A DNA stretch of 64,000 nucleotides from Carettochelys insculpta (taxonomy: Eukaryota; Chordata; Testudines; Carettochelyidae), in the NCBI RefSeq assembly GCF_033958435.1, contig NC_134144.1, positions 13,944,010 to 14,008,009 of the forward strand. Direction: 5' to 3'. The position numbers and the translations under genes were made by a program. Under the pieces are notes generated by a model. The model was not told the origin of the DNA. It was given only the letters and a program-made list of their open reading frames with translations, and did no database searches. Below, piece after piece: positions 29,001 through 44,000 of the stretch; position 1 is the stretch's first letter, and each line of letters opens with the position of its first letter.

Positions 29001-32000
29001 GCTCTCTTCTGCCCTTCTGAGACCCTCCAATAGACCACAGGGTTTGTCAAAACTGTGGGGAAATTTGACCCATTGAGGGTTAGTCTTCTGGAGTTTGATT
29101 TCATGCATTCAGTAGAGACATGTGAAATTGAACTGTATGCGGTTGGCAGTCAACCCTCATACTCCTTACTATTCTGAGGAGCAAGGGAGGTTGACAGGAG
29201 AGTTTCTGCCGTCAACCTCCCTCTGTGTGGACAGCCAGGTAAATTGATTGCAGAATTGTATATCTGCAATCGACTTATTTGCCTAGTCTAGATCAAGCCT
29301 TAGTTCCTCTCTATGCCCCTCCAATAAGCCTCTCTCTTCCTTCCTTCTCCCACAAGATTTCCTGCTCTGCTGCCTGTACCATGAACCTGCAACAGATCAG
29401 GCCTAAGTGAACTCGTGACACAGAAGTGGGTGGTGGGATAGCAGCCCCAGTGGTTGAGAACAAACAAACAAACCAGAACTGTGGTCACTGGGACCCAGCG
29501 GGAATCAGAAAAGGGAAGGGAAGGAGCAGCTGATGGCCATCTCCAGCCTGCTGCTTCTGCACGGTCCTCGCATTTCACCTACACCACATCTGTTACATTC
29601 CTTAAGCACTTAGCACAGAACAAGGAGCAATGTGCTTAAATTGCTACCAGGGAGATGTAGATTAGCCTTTATGAAAAATGTCCCATCAGGGTTATTAAAC
29701 ACTGGAACAAATTACCTGGGGCATTGTGGAATGTCTGTCTTTGGATGATGTAAAGAACAGGTTAGACAAACAACTATTAGAAAAGGGCCAGAGAATACGG
29801 AGTCCTATCTCAGCGCAGGGAACTAGACTAGATGACCCATCAAGGTCCCTTGCAGTCCTACATATCTGTGATTCTCTTTCACCAGTCCAGTTGTCCCTCC
29901 CTGCCACCCTTCACCGTTCATCTCTTAGGAGATGTGGTGCTTCAATGGTCTAGAGAATGTACACCCCATCTCTGTGCTGGATCTCAGACTTCTTTCCTTC
30001 CCATCCGTCTCAGGTTATGATTTGTCTCTGCACACCTTAAAAACAGCCAAAACAATGTTAATCCAACTGGGTTCAATAAAGACTCTTGTACGTACAGGAT
30101 GAGATTGTTGTGTGATAAGTCTCATTCTAGAGTTCACAGTGTAACAAAGAGCTATGTAGGAGCTTCATGACTGTCACTATTCTGCACACTTTCCTTGGTG
30201 GTTCCCCAAAGCAGAGTTTTTTAGGAGGAACTTGACACAATGGGATGATGTTAGGAACAGATAAGTTAGATTGACTACTAGGAAAACTTTTACTTTATGA
30301 AATCTCTTAGACTGTGGCATAAATTTTAAGAGAAGTGGGACAGCCCAATGTCATTTCTAAGTGAGCTAGACAGAAAATGCACGCTAAGGTACATTCCTGC
30401 ACTGGCTGGGAAATGGACTGGATGATGCTCTTTGGTGTTACCTGGCTGAAGAGGAGTTTAGTCCAACAGGCTTTCTCTACTGAAGACCTCAATCACGCTG
30501 TAAACCCAAATCCTACATTTGAATGAAGACTGAAATATATCAGGAAAGAATAACACTTCCTACCATTAGTTCAGGAGGAAAGATGAACTCCTGGGTTGGA
30601 TCTATGGGTTGGAATTCTTCAGGATTACAGAGATCAGAACACATCTGAAAAGAAACAAAGCTTCTTTTAAATAAAAAACAGGATGTGGGTGTCAAGAGTG
30701 TGTTGCACTTTTCTGGAAGGAACAAGGATTCTGTGGTTTCATGTCATTTAATTTTCTAACTACTACAGGTACCAACATATTAAATAATTTTTGCACATTT
30801 TTTAGTTAAGTTCTTAAAAATAAGTTTATTCCTATAAATAAATAATGAAACAAAACCATTTGCAGATTGATCCAAAGCCAAAAAACGATTCTCCCAGTCA
30901 ACAGCTCCTAACCTCACCTGCAGCACTGCCCCATTCTCTGAAAGGCTCTGAACAACAATTGGACATAGTTGTGTACCTCACAGGTCATCAGAGATAGGTG
31001 GTGAGGTGGGTGTATGAGACTCACTGGAAAAATGCAGACATATCAGAATTAATATAATCTGCTGATCTATGTTTGCCAGACAGAAGATTGTTAGGTAAAT
31101 CTAAGATGACATCAAACATGACATCACTCCTTTAGCTGACACAAGATTTTTTAGACACCCTGGCTACGTCTACACGTGCAGCCAACATCGAAATAGCTTA
31201 TTTCGATGTTGCGACATTGAAATAGTCTATTTCGATGAATAACGTCTACACGTCCTCCAGGGCCGGCAACGTCGATGTTCAACTTCGACGTTGCTCAGCC
31301 CGACATCGAAATAGGCGCAGCGAGGGAACGTCTACACGTCAAAGTAGCACACATCGAAATAGGGATGCCAGGCACAGCTGCAGACAAGGTCACAGGGCGG
31401 ACTCAACAGCCAGCCGCTCCCTTAAAGGGCCCCTCCCAGACACAGTTGCACTAAACAACACAAGATACACAGAGCTGACAACTGGTTGCAGACCCTGTGC
31501 CTGCAGCATAGATCCCCAGCTGCCGCAGAAGCAGCCAGAAGCCCTGGGCTAAGGGCTGCTGCCCACAGTGACCATAGAGCCCCGCAGGGGCTGGAGAGAG
31601 AGCATCTCTCAACCCCCCAGCTGATGGCCGCCATGGAGGACCCGGCAATTTCGACGTTGCGGGACGCGGATCGTCTACACGGTCCCTACTTCGACGTTGA
31701 ACGTCGAAGTAGGGCGCTATTCCTATCTCCTCATGAGGTTAGCGACTTCGACGTCTCGCCGCCTAACGTCGAAGTTAACTTCGAAATAGCGCCCGACGCG
31801 TGTAGACGCGACGGGCGCTATTTCGAAGTTGGTGCCGCTACTTCGAAGTAGCGTGCACGTGTAGACGCAGCTCCTGTGATTTTAGAGAAGAGAAAACTAT
31901 AACTCCTGAAAAAAGGTTCATTGCAACATTGACCTTAAATCTGCTGGTCTGGATCCATTTCAGTCATAGATCCAAAGCAGGATCTGCCTCGCTGTCACAC

Positions 32001-35000
32001 AAATTTGGCCTTGTGGAAGATCGGGATCTCCCAGAGTGGTTATACATTCAGGGCAGGCAAACCCCCATTTGGCTCTCTACAAACCTAAACTATTTAGGAT
32101 GTTGCAGTGGTTTGGATATTAGTCTGGAAGTTAAGCAGTGCGGATTCAACTCCTTGCTCTACCACAGACTCCTTGTGTGACTTCGGCCAAGTCACTTAGG
32201 CTGGGTCTACACTATGAGATAAAATCAAATTTAAAGGAGTTAGTTCGACATTAAAACATCACAGTCTTCACTGTAACTGTCATTAGCTCAATTTAATCTG
32301 CCATAATATCGATAACAAAATGTCAGTATTAACGGATGGGTATAGCATCAATCTCGAGTTTAAAATGTCAAAGGCTAGGGTGGAAGCGCCATGTCTTTCA
32401 TTTGAATTTATTAGCCTCCACAAGTGTCCTGTATGTATCGCACAAAGCTTTGCGCTGCACCCAGCTCCCAGGTCCCCACAGCTAGTGGAAGCCATGAAAC
32501 TGACCAGGGCTGCTGTGCTGTCAGTTTTGGTCCACAGCTTTACTGGAGCTGAGAAATTGACCTGAGTTGCTGCACTGTCAGTTTCCCAGGTTCTGCAGCT
32601 TGAGGAAGCCAGGAAATTGACCAGGGCTGCTGTACTGTCAGTTTCCTGGGTCCCCTAAGCTGCAGGGACCCAGGAAACTGACAGCACTGCTGCACCTGGC
32701 TGCTGGCTCAGTATACAGGGCAGAGGGAACTGTGGGATAGGTTCCCACAATGTACTGCTGCGACAGTTGATGTTTGGTGATTTCAATGTGGCATCAATGT
32801 GTCAAATTTGTTGGGAATCTGTGGGAAGTGAGGATATTAAAACTGAATTTAAAAAAAACAGCATAATAAAATCGATTTTAATAAATTCCAATTTATCCTG
32901 TAGTGTACTAATAGCCTTAGATATGTTTCTTGTGAACAGCTTGGCTCAATATCATACCCTTTGCATTCAGCACCCATAATTTAGTGTTGCCTTTGCAATC
33001 GGTAAGGCTGGTTTGGATTTGACGAGTCTGAATAGAACTGTATTGGTCAGGTTCAGTGTCCCCTCCCCCCATGGTTTTCATCACTTTTATTCAGTTCATG
33101 CTGAACAGGTTTGAAAATGATAGGTTCTTAATTTCCTGAAGTAATTTTTCCTTCTCCAAATGTAGCCACTATGTGATTGTGCCAAGTTCAGCAGGGGCTG
33201 AATTAGAAGAGCACACCATAAAATCTGTCAAAACAAAAAAGCAGTAAAGTAACACTTTAAAGACTAACAAAATAATTTGTTAGGTGAGCTTTTGTGAGAC
33301 AGACCCACTTCTTCAGACCATAGCCATACCAGAACAGACTCAATATTTAAGGCACAGAGAACCAAAAATAGTAATCAAGGTTGACAAATCAGAAAAAAAA
33401 TTATCAATGTGAGCAAATCAGAGAGTAGAGGGGTGGGGTGGGGGAGGCAAGAATTAGATTAAGCCAAGTATGCAAAATAACCCCTATAATGACCCAGAAA
33501 ATTCGCATCCTGGTTCAAACCACATGTTTGAATTTGATATTAACATGTGGTTTGAACCAGGATGTGAATTTTCTGGGTCATTATAGGGGTTCTTTTGCGT
33601 ACTCGGCTTAATCTAATTCTTGCCTCCCCCACCCCACCCCTCTACTCTCTGATTTGCTCACCTTGATAATTTTTTTTCTGATTTGTCTGAATGTATTTAT
33701 TAATGAAGCTGTTGTAAGTAGGACTATTAGTGACACCAGCACTTGGACTGTACATAGAGGTCAAAAGGTCAAATTTCAGCACTCTGCCTTGGAAAGTTTG
33801 CTTACCCCCCTGCACTAGATGGACATGGGGCACCAGCTACAAGTGCTCAAAGATGTTCATTCCCTGAGCACTTTATTATGCAACAAAGCAATTAAAAAAG
33901 AAAGAGCCTAACTCACCTGAATTCCCTTGTCAGAAGCTGTGCACACATCTGCTTGTTTGTCCAGGCAACATTGCCCTGTTCCTCTCAATGGACAACTTGC
34001 TTTTTCCTAAATAAAAAATATACTGTCCTGTAATACTCCAGATACAACTTCACTCAGATGTGATTTCTTTTTAAATAAATATTTTCATATGTATATTCCT
34101 CCCTTCACTAAAGCAGATTTGCCCAGTCACTTGAAACTGGTAAAGGAGCTGCCCATGAGTCAGGGTTACTACTCTTGCTCCGCCCCCTTTGAAGCACTGT
34201 GGGAGTTAGTTCCTTGTGTGGAACCCAGTCCAGCTCCCCCTGAGGTCAATGGAAAAACTCCATCTGAGTTCAAGGGGGCTGGATCAGGCTCCTGAAGCAG
34301 AGCAGAAGTTGATGCAAAGGATTATTGAGTGCACTGGTGCAGAAATGGCTAAAGTTGTCATAGTATGAGATACTTGGACAGATTCCCAAATCATCCTTTG
34401 TCTTGTGTTTATAGCTCTAATTGGACCCCTGGACTGTCTTGAAGATAGTGGAGTGGTACGGGCATGGTGTCCCGGCCAGGATCAGGCCTGGCTGTGTTTT
34501 CCATACCACCCTATATTCCAATGTACAGCAGAGTTTTAAAGGAGGGATAGGCCCAGGATGGGTCTGAGATATGGTCAGTGGAGTTGTAACTACTTGGAGG
34601 ATCTGTGATTATACAGATGTGGAAAACAGGGCACAAAATCAAAATATGTTCAGTTGGTTTCCACTTTGTTGTTATTCTCCTTGTAACTCAGATATAATAG
34701 TTTGTGTGAGCATTGCTGGCCCGGTGATCATCGGCTTCTCTTAACAGATGAGAAACCTGGCATATTTCAGTCAGTGAGGAATAAATGCATGATACTGACT
34801 CATTAGCAAGCATGGATAATTGTATGGTTTAGCAGCTATGATATAATACATACAGCACACACAGACTGGCTGTATCCTTATGGTCTATACTTGCGTTGAA
34901 TAATAATCACACTTTCACTATAGTCGCAATTTTAATGAGAGACAAAATAGGTGCATTAATATTTTTTATGGGACCGACTTTTGTTGCTGAGAGAGTCAAG

Positions 35001-38000
35001 ATTTTTTGTGGTCATGCAAGTCTGGGGCTGAGAGACACCAGTTTGTTGGCAAGGCAACCTGGAAAGAATTTGGACCAGGCTTTTCCAAAGACTCAAGTAC
35101 AGACTTAACATAAAGACTTAAGACTTGCCATGACGAGGGCCTTATTTAAGACAAGGAAGGCAGTAGATACTGCAAATGCACATCACAACCATTGTGACTA
35201 CCTACGTCTTCAGATGAGGTCATTTATTTCAGATGCCTCAAGACTTGATTTTTCTGAGGTTCTGAGTATCTAAAATTCAAGTCAGTAGGAGTTACAAGTG
35301 CTCAGCAATGTTTAAAAAGAGACCATCAGAATCTCCCAAGTGGCCATGTTTCCAAAAAAGCAGAAAGCCAGATTTCCAGGAGCTCAGCACACACAACTGA
35401 ACCCAGATTTTCAAATAAGATCATATTCCATTTACACACCCAAGTGAGGGCCGGGTTTTGCAAAGTGCTCTGCACCCAGCTGCTTTGTGACTTTTGGGCA
35501 GATTTCCAAAGGAACTGAGGAGCAAACCTGGACTCAGTGTTTCTGCAAATCTGGCCAGTTCTTTTTGTGCCTAAATGGGAGCAGAGCTCTTCTCAACATC
35601 TGGCCTTAGCTGGCTGCCAGAAATTGAACACTCAGAATTAGGGGTTACTTTTGAAAATGTTGAACTGTTTGTCTTCTACCTACCCCACTGAAAGACTTGC
35701 AGGTGTCTATTATTGGTCTGTATCCAGTGCAACGGCACAAATTACCTGAAATGAATAATAAAAATCATTAATCGTAACAAATGATACAAGAATAATTATG
35801 AATATTTATGCAGTTAGAAATGGCCCTGGAGCAAACCCCACAACTGAACACATCAATGCGCAGAAAACTTGGATCCAAACCAGACCTGGCTCTTGGTTCT
35901 CCAGTGATCTGAAACAGAACCACAGAACTGCCACACACACCCGAACAGGGGGATGTTCTGAAAATCAATACATGCTTTTTAAAATGTTACCTAGAGTAAT
36001 ACAGTTGAGGCTAGAAGGGACCACCAGAGTATGACCTCCTGCATATCACAGGCCACCGCTCCCCACCCTCTTAGATCTCTGTAGTTCCCATTAACCTGGA
36101 TTAGGAAAGTATTGCAGACCCTCTGGCAACTGAAGTTTTGTGTGTCCCAGGCAAAGAACACGAGGGACCCATGCCTGAGTCCCCATTCATGGCAGGGGAG
36201 ATTTAGTGAGATGTACCAGATATCATATTTAGGAGTCCAAAAGACCTCATGTGATTCTGAAATATTATTCTCTGGTCTTTCAGTTTAACCACATCTTACA
36301 TCTTGCGTTCATATAAATAACATCCACACGTGGCCTCTGATTTTACCTCCTAAAGTATAAAAGTAAACCTACCATCGAGAGCTGCAGTTATCTGTTCCAT
36401 GGAGGGTTCAGGGTGGTTTCTCAGCAAAGCATACATGGACATCACCATTCCAGGGGTGCAGAAGCCACATTGAGAGCCGTGGCACTTGGCCAGCCTTTCC
36501 TGGGATGGAACAGAACAGAACAGGCCCTTCTTTCAAATCACAGCTTCACTCCTACAGCTCTCTATGGACGCAGTTTGCTTGCAGTGTTAAAGTTAGGAGC
36601 TTCAGCATATGGAATGTTATGGGGCTACCATTAATATGTCAGAAACTGTGTGCAGTTGTTTTAGTGAAAAACAAAGGACCACTTGATTCTCAGCTAGCCA
36701 CATGTAAACTCCTGCCCCAATGTCAGTGGTTCTCCTGGGTGTAAGTGAGACCTGAATGAGGGACAAGACTGATCAGCACAGTGATTGACCACATACATTT
36801 CTACAGGTATGAAGGACTGAGCTCAGAACAGCCAACAAATATAGGGCTTTGAGGGAGTGAGGGATACCTAGGGAACATTCCAGTAATTTAGGCACTAAGT
36901 GTTTTAAAACCTAGTGGGGTCGGATCATGCCTTTAAAGCACAGGCCTGAGTTGGAGGAAGTGGAAGTGCACTAACCCACGGGAGCTCCCCAAAATTCAGA
37001 CAGATTGCGCGATGGTCTAATCTAATCCTTATCTTCCTAGCTCTTACCCACAACCATCCCTTAGGAGCATGCAGCTGGCCCTGCCTGCCAGCTGCTGCAC
37101 AGAAAGGATCAGGTGATGATCTCTGCTCCTGAGCTGCTCCAGGGAAGTTTAATTTCCCACAGGGCACTAGCAGGGAACAATCCATGTACTTTGGAGACTG
37201 AAGTTGCACCTGAGCAGAAGCTCATTACGGATGCCGTGCTGTCTCCTGTAGACCCACACAATGGCTCTTTACATAATGCTGTCTTTGTTATAACAACCAG
37301 CAGTACCTGCTCCTGGAGGACACAGCTTGGAGTATCAGCTTTGGACATATCTGTCTGAGGTATCTTAAGTACTAAAGTAGAAACTAAGGGTGGGGCATCT
37401 TCTCCCAAGTCAGAGTTGGGTTTGGAGATTCAGCTGAGAGCTCATCTCTAAGCTGTGACCAGGAAGAGCCAGGATCTGGAGTCTGTTTCCTTAGAGTGAT
37501 TGTCTAGTGCATGCGGCCCTGGACAGCTAGTAATGCGGCCCCACAAGATCATAAACTTTTAACATTATTATGTGATTTATATACATTAACTATATTATAT
37601 ATTTTATATGCGGCCCAAGACAATTCCTCTTCACTCAATGCGGCCCAGGCAAGCCAAAAGATTGGGCACCCATGGTCTAGTGCAAAGAACCACTAAACTT
37701 GATCATGAAGTCAAACTTCATGGCCAGAGCTCAGGAAGGGAAAATCCCCAAATCTGGCATTGCAAGTCACAGCATGTTCTCACCTGTATTGGATGAACCC
37801 TTGTTTTTGTGCTTCCAACACCTTCCACAGTGGTGACAGCAGAGCCGTGCAGCGAGCAAATGGGTACCAGGCAGGAGTTGGCTGGATAATGCCTTGTGAA
37901 AGTAAAGGAAAATCATGACACTTATAATGGCACAGGACTGCTCCGTGGTGCATGGCCATGAAGAGGAATAAAGCACACATGGAAATTTCACTTGGTTTAA

Positions 38001-41000
38001 TGCCGAACTGCGGGAGCTAAACCGCATGGTCATGGACAAAGGGATGTTTCTCAGAAGCTGTTGCACATAACACTGCACTTTCACTTCTGTGGCTACACTA
38101 GCAACATTTTGTAACATGCCCTGAGCATTATATAGCTGCCTAAATAAGGAAACAAATGTCTCACTTTTAAGACTTTTTATTAACTTGTAATACAACATAT
38201 ACAAGCTAATAGCTCCCCATTAGACTCTGACAAAGGCTCACATCCCCCTGTCAGATCTGACTTGTTTTTTCCTCTTTTCATAAGTACTGTTGATACTGGG
38301 CTGTTTCCACCTTGCTGAATAGACTTTGTCAGCTCTGGCCCTCCTTCTTACTGGGACCCCACTCTTTAAATACCCCTTTGAAACCACCCCCCCAACTCAT
38401 GCATCTGATGAAGCAGGTCTTTGCCCATGAAAGCTTATGCTGCAAAATATCTGTTAGTCTATAAGGTGCCACAAGACTTCTTGTTGTTCTCAAGACATAT
38501 ACTACAAAACCCAAAGGGCCAGACTCAGATCGTTGGTTGCAATATTATTAAAGAAGCAGAGCTCCCAAAAACAAGGAGAAGCAAAAAGCACTCCCCACAA
38601 CAAAACCTTCTATGGCCTGTGCCATGCAGGTCTGATTTATTGTGTTATTACTTCACACATCACTGAAAACTGAGAGGGCTAAATAAGAACTATGTGAAAA
38701 TTGACTAAGGATTTGTCTGGGTAGGACAACAAAATCCAGCCAAACAAAGCACGGCTCCCAACTTTCCCATAGCTGCTATAAGGGCTTCTGTAACTGGATG
38801 AAATGAAGATTCACCCAGCCAAGGAAATAGTTGGTTACCAATTGCCAAGTAAATAAATGTTTCTTGAGCAGGAGAATTTCAAGTTTCCTGGGTGGGATTT
38901 AAAGTCACATCATTTATAATCATGGAACCATTCCTGCTGTGTCAATCAATTTTCTATACAGCTAGAACATGTTAAGGAAAAGTGAAAAGATTTCAAGTAG
39001 ATGCCAGGATCCAAGCATACAAACCTAAATTGAAAGAAAAAATAAGCACACAATAAATGCTGTCCTAATTAGCAATGGTTTTCTATGAAAAACTGCCTCA
39101 ATGGGCCTAAAACACACTGAAATTCACTCACCAAGGCACTTAAAAAGCTCCTCCCCAAATCTTACGTTTAAGGATACCTTATCTTCCTGGAAGTTGGTTC
39201 ATATATGGAGATCATCACAGTGCAGGCTCCACAGCCACCTATTCCACAGCCATATTTGGTTCCTGAGAGACGAACTGCAAAAGCAGCAGTTAAGGAAGAA
39301 AGTTGCTGGTTCTCAATGTTGTCATTGTCATTGTGTGTTTTGTCCTCCAGAGTTTCCTTCATTTTACTGGAGTATGCAAAGGGGGAGAAAAATTCTGTCT
39401 TTTTCATTCAGTATTCAGCCAGCTCCAAAGGTTAGAGGATCAGGTGAATAGAAGCTGGAGCTGAACCTGTAAATTCCAACAAGCAGAACAGCACAGCAAC
39501 CAGGTTGGTCACACAGCCACGTACAATTTATCACATCTGACCCACCAGTGATTTACAGTGGGTAATTCCTTTGTAGTACCCTAGATTCTCTGTTGCCTGA
39601 AAGCTTTTACTGTGTTGGTTTTGCTGGTATATGATGGGCAAAGGTTTCCCAGAAGAAGATTAAAGCTTTATGGGTTGAATGAATGAATGAACGTTAGAAG
39701 TAAATCACAGAAATGGGTCAGACTCATTCACTCTCCCAATATAAAGGTGTTTTCTAAGGCATATGGTCTATAGCTGCATTCAGTTTAGTTTGGATAACTC
39801 TCTCCCACATAGTGTTTGTACCACCTCCTAGAAGGCCTTTGGTGATTGTCACACACACAAACACAACGCAGTCAAGCACTCGGAAGTTAGGAACCTTATT
39901 TAACTGGAGCAAATGGGGAAGTTGTCTTGGGCCCTGCACATGCCTAAGGGAAGGTGCTGGGTCTGTACCTCCCTTGAGGAGGGTATAAGGAAATTCCTAC
40001 GTAAAGCCAACAGATTTGGGTTACTGGCAGGTTAGACTGGAACTGCAACCTGAGGCGCGAAAGCAGGGCTAGGCAAAATGCAGCCCACAGGCCAGAACCA
40101 GCCCACCAAGCCTCCAGATCCAGCCGGTAGGTGCAGCAGAGTGTCTCAGGCAGGCTCCCCACACACCGCTCAAAAAAGTGGTCTCAGGCCCTATTTGCTT
40201 TGAGCTGTTGTGAGCCTGGGGGGAGCAGGGAGAGGCTTCACTGGCTGCCCTGCCCCCTGCACAATCCCATTGGCTGGTTTCTGGTCAGTGGGAGCTGTGT
40301 CTTTTGAGGGAAAGGCAATGCATGGAGGACCCCTGCCTCTCCCCTCAGGCTCGTAGATATTCGTGGAGCACAGGACCCCCATCATGGCCAGTCAGGGAGG
40401 GATCCTGCCTGGAAATCAGATGGGCTGCTGGCCAGGAGTCACTCAGGTAAGTCTCCCAGCCAGAGCCTACCTCTGGGGCCCCAGACCCCAACCATCCGCT
40501 GCCCCCACACAACCCAAACCTCTTCCCCTTTTCCTGCAGATCCTACACTTCAAACCCTTGCCGCACGTAAAAAGCCTCTCTTGCCCTAGGTCCAGACCCT
40601 GCACCTCCTCTGCTTTCATCATGGAAGAGTGCTGCCAGTGACCACTTTCCCAGTTCCTGGAGTGGCCCCCACATCAAACATTCTTGCCCACCCTTCTACC
40701 ATGTGAGCTAAAAGCAAAGTAGCTCTTAGCCCAAGCTCCAAGACAGGCTTCACTCTCCCTTTCTCAGGGCCTCTGAGTTACTTACTTCCCTCAGTGGGGG
40801 AAGTACAGCCTGAGTTTCAGAGACCTCCCAGCAGTTCACCCTGGCTGAAACCCCTCTTGTAAAGTTGATGGCTGCTGCTCATGGGCACGTGGGATTGAAC
40901 CTGCAACCTTAGAGGCTAAAACCACGTGCCTCTAGTGCATACGCTAAAAGTCCCTGGCTCTTATCTAAGGCTGTAGAGCAGATTTCACTGTCACATTTCA

Positions 41001-44000
41001 GTGCCTCTGGGTTACACCTGGACACAATATTCAGGGACTTTAAATGCTAAAATCTAAGTCTCTGTTGAGCATGTCTAAACTAATTTTTAGATGTTTACAT
41101 ATTAACCACATTTCAGTTGAATTTTGCAGAAATGGCAAAAGATACCTCCCTGGTGCAAAGGCCATCCTCTGTCCAAATTTCAAGTTCTTGCTCCAAAGCA
41201 TGGGGCCCCTAGAAATTGTCAAAGAAAGGGCTGCAAGAATTTTTTAACATGGGCAATGTATTCAACAAATGTATTGTTCTCTACACTTGTATTTAGAAAT
41301 TGTAGGTCCATTTGGGCTGAAATTTTACATAGAGTTCTGCCTGAGGTGGACACTCAATATGGAAAATATCACTCAAGTGGTTAAAATACAGCAAAGTTAT
41401 AAGCAACTAAAAGCTTTGTTTTATAATGGGAAGTGTTGGGCAATCTTAATATAGTTGTTAAGTGGTGCAACCAACCCTGCTTGAAATACCCTGCAGGTTC
41501 TTGCACATGGTAATCATGTTGTTACTTGGAAAAGTACGTGTTTCTCACTTTGATATTTCTTAAACCAATCCAACCAGTCCTCTGAACCCAATATTGAAGG
41601 AGCAGTCAACAGAGCTCTGTACACAAGCGCCTTACCACTTTGTTGCTCGATACTAGGTTTCTACAGCTGCAAACTCAAATTGCTCTGATCACCTTTTTCT
41701 GGTGCCATAACATGCTGCAAAAATCGTATGAATTGGCAAGTCTCAAGTGTTGCACCTGGAACTCATGTCCAGCTTATTCTCCAACACCACCACCAAATCT
41801 TGTTCTCATAATTGTCCCCCCATTCCACAAGTTAGTAATGTCAACTTTGTCTTCAATTTTGTGTGAATGTGTGTGTCTTTCTCTGTATGTTTGTTTGTTT
41901 CTCTGGATTCATTTGGCTCCAATGCATTAAGACTGCATCCTCCATCTGCATTTGCCTCTAGGCTCAGATCAATTCTCATTCTCACTTGTAACGAATGCAT
42001 GACCAATAATCAAAGAACGTAGCCCACACTTGCAGGATGGGGGACTATTCTGGGAATAAGATTTCGTGGTGGTGTTGCATAATGAGGTGAACATAAGCTC
42101 CCAGAGTGACATTGTGGCCAAAAGGGCTAATGTATGAATAGTGAATCCTAAGTATCAGTAAAGAGGTTATTTTACCTGTGTATTTGGCATGATGCGACTA
42201 TTGTTGAAATATTGTGTAAGTTATGGTACCCACATTTCAAGAAAGATGTTAATAATTAGAAGAGTTTTCAGAATAGAACCACAAGAAAACCCACCTTATT
42301 AATGATAGACACAAGCTTTTACATAGGAAAAAATTAGGGCTGTCAAACTATTAAAAATAACTGCAATTAATTGTGAGATTAAATAATATAGTCAAAAGTA
42401 ATTGCATTTTTAATCACAGCATTAAACAATAACAGAATACCCATTTAAATTCAGCATGAAAGCATATTCTCTGGAATGGTGGTTGGCACATGAATGTTTA
42501 GCATATCTGGCATCTAAACACTTTGCAATACCAGCTACAACACTTGCAGGTAACCTTGTAAATAAGAAGCAGGCAGCATTATCCCTTACAAATGTAAACA
42601 AACTTGTTTGTCTTACAAATTGACTGAACAAGAAATAGGAGTGAATGGAGTTATAAGCTCTGAAGTTTTATATTGTTTTGTGTTTGAGTTCAGGTATGAA
42701 AAACTGAAAAATGCATGTTGCTGCATTTGTAAATTGCAAGTTCAAGGTAAAGAGATTGTACTACAGTTCTTGTATGATGTAAACTGAAAAATACTATTTC
42801 TTCTGATTACCTTTTTACAGTCAAAATATTTGTAATAAAACTAATACAATTTATCATTTTACATTTTATATTGTGTGTTGTAATTGAAATCAATACATTT
42901 GAAAACATGGAAAAACATCCAAACTTATTTATACTTAATGTAAATTGGTATTCCATTATTCTTTGATAGTGCAATTAAATCTGCAATTAATCATTTTTAA
43001 AAATCTACGTAACTTGTTTACATTAATCCCTTGTTAACACTGATTAACTGATGGCTCTAAAATACCTGTCTCTGCTAGATGAGGCTCCTTAGTCTAGAAG
43101 AGAAAGGTGTAACACAACCATATGACTAGACACTGAATCTAGAAAAATTCAGACAGAAAATAAGGTGTGACTTTTTAACAGCGTGGGAAAATAACCACTG
43201 GAACAATCTACCAACAGTCATGGTAGAGTCTGTATCACTGGCAAATTGTGGATCAAGACTGGATGTTTTCTGAAAGATATAATCTAAGAATATTTTGGGG
43301 GCATCCTATGACATGTTAGATAGGAGTTAGCTGAAATCTATGAATGTCTCATTGTTCAAGAGGTGGTTATTTTTCCAGTAACAACTTTTGAACATTCTCA
43401 AACAAACCTCATGTGAAGCTGTTCAGGAACTGCCACTTCTTGCTGTGCATATTGGTGCAGGACTAGTTCTTAACAAGAAAAATGACAGGACCAAAACCAT
43501 TGCAAGGAGAGGCAATGTTAAGAGGAATGAGAACATTTTCTTTACTGAGACTGTAGGGGATGAAGGTTCTCTGGCTGCAATTTAAAGCATGTAAAATACA
43601 TTAGTAGTAAAAATGTAAATGTTTGGGAAGTTGTCACTGAGAAGATCACAAGTGATTACTTAGCGTCCTTCAACCACTGCAGGCCATAGAGGATTTCTCA
43701 GTAGCTGCAGTGACATGTCATTCCTTTGCCTTTAGTGTTGTTTCACTCTCTGGTTTTCTACCATCTACAATTTAAGGTTCTGGTTTGTAAAGTTGAGAGC
43801 ACCTGCTTATTTTCATGCACCCTGCAGGTGATAAAACAGGGGGCATAAATTGTCAGAACTGGCTCTATGAGGACTCCCATTGACATGAAGATGAGCACAT
43901 GTGTGAGTCTTCGCAGGATTAGGGCCTAACTGAATTGTATGAAACTGTAGTATCTCCATATTATTTTCCTTAACTATTATATCAATATTAGTAAATAACA

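Noticed and set aside
31235..31552. 105-codon ORF as a real gene
   Set aside because: It sits inside a mobile element with hairpin ends and has no domain; kept as an observation, not as a gene.
40876..40962. Functional tRNA gene
   Set aside because: B box is good but the stems do not form a proper cloverleaf.
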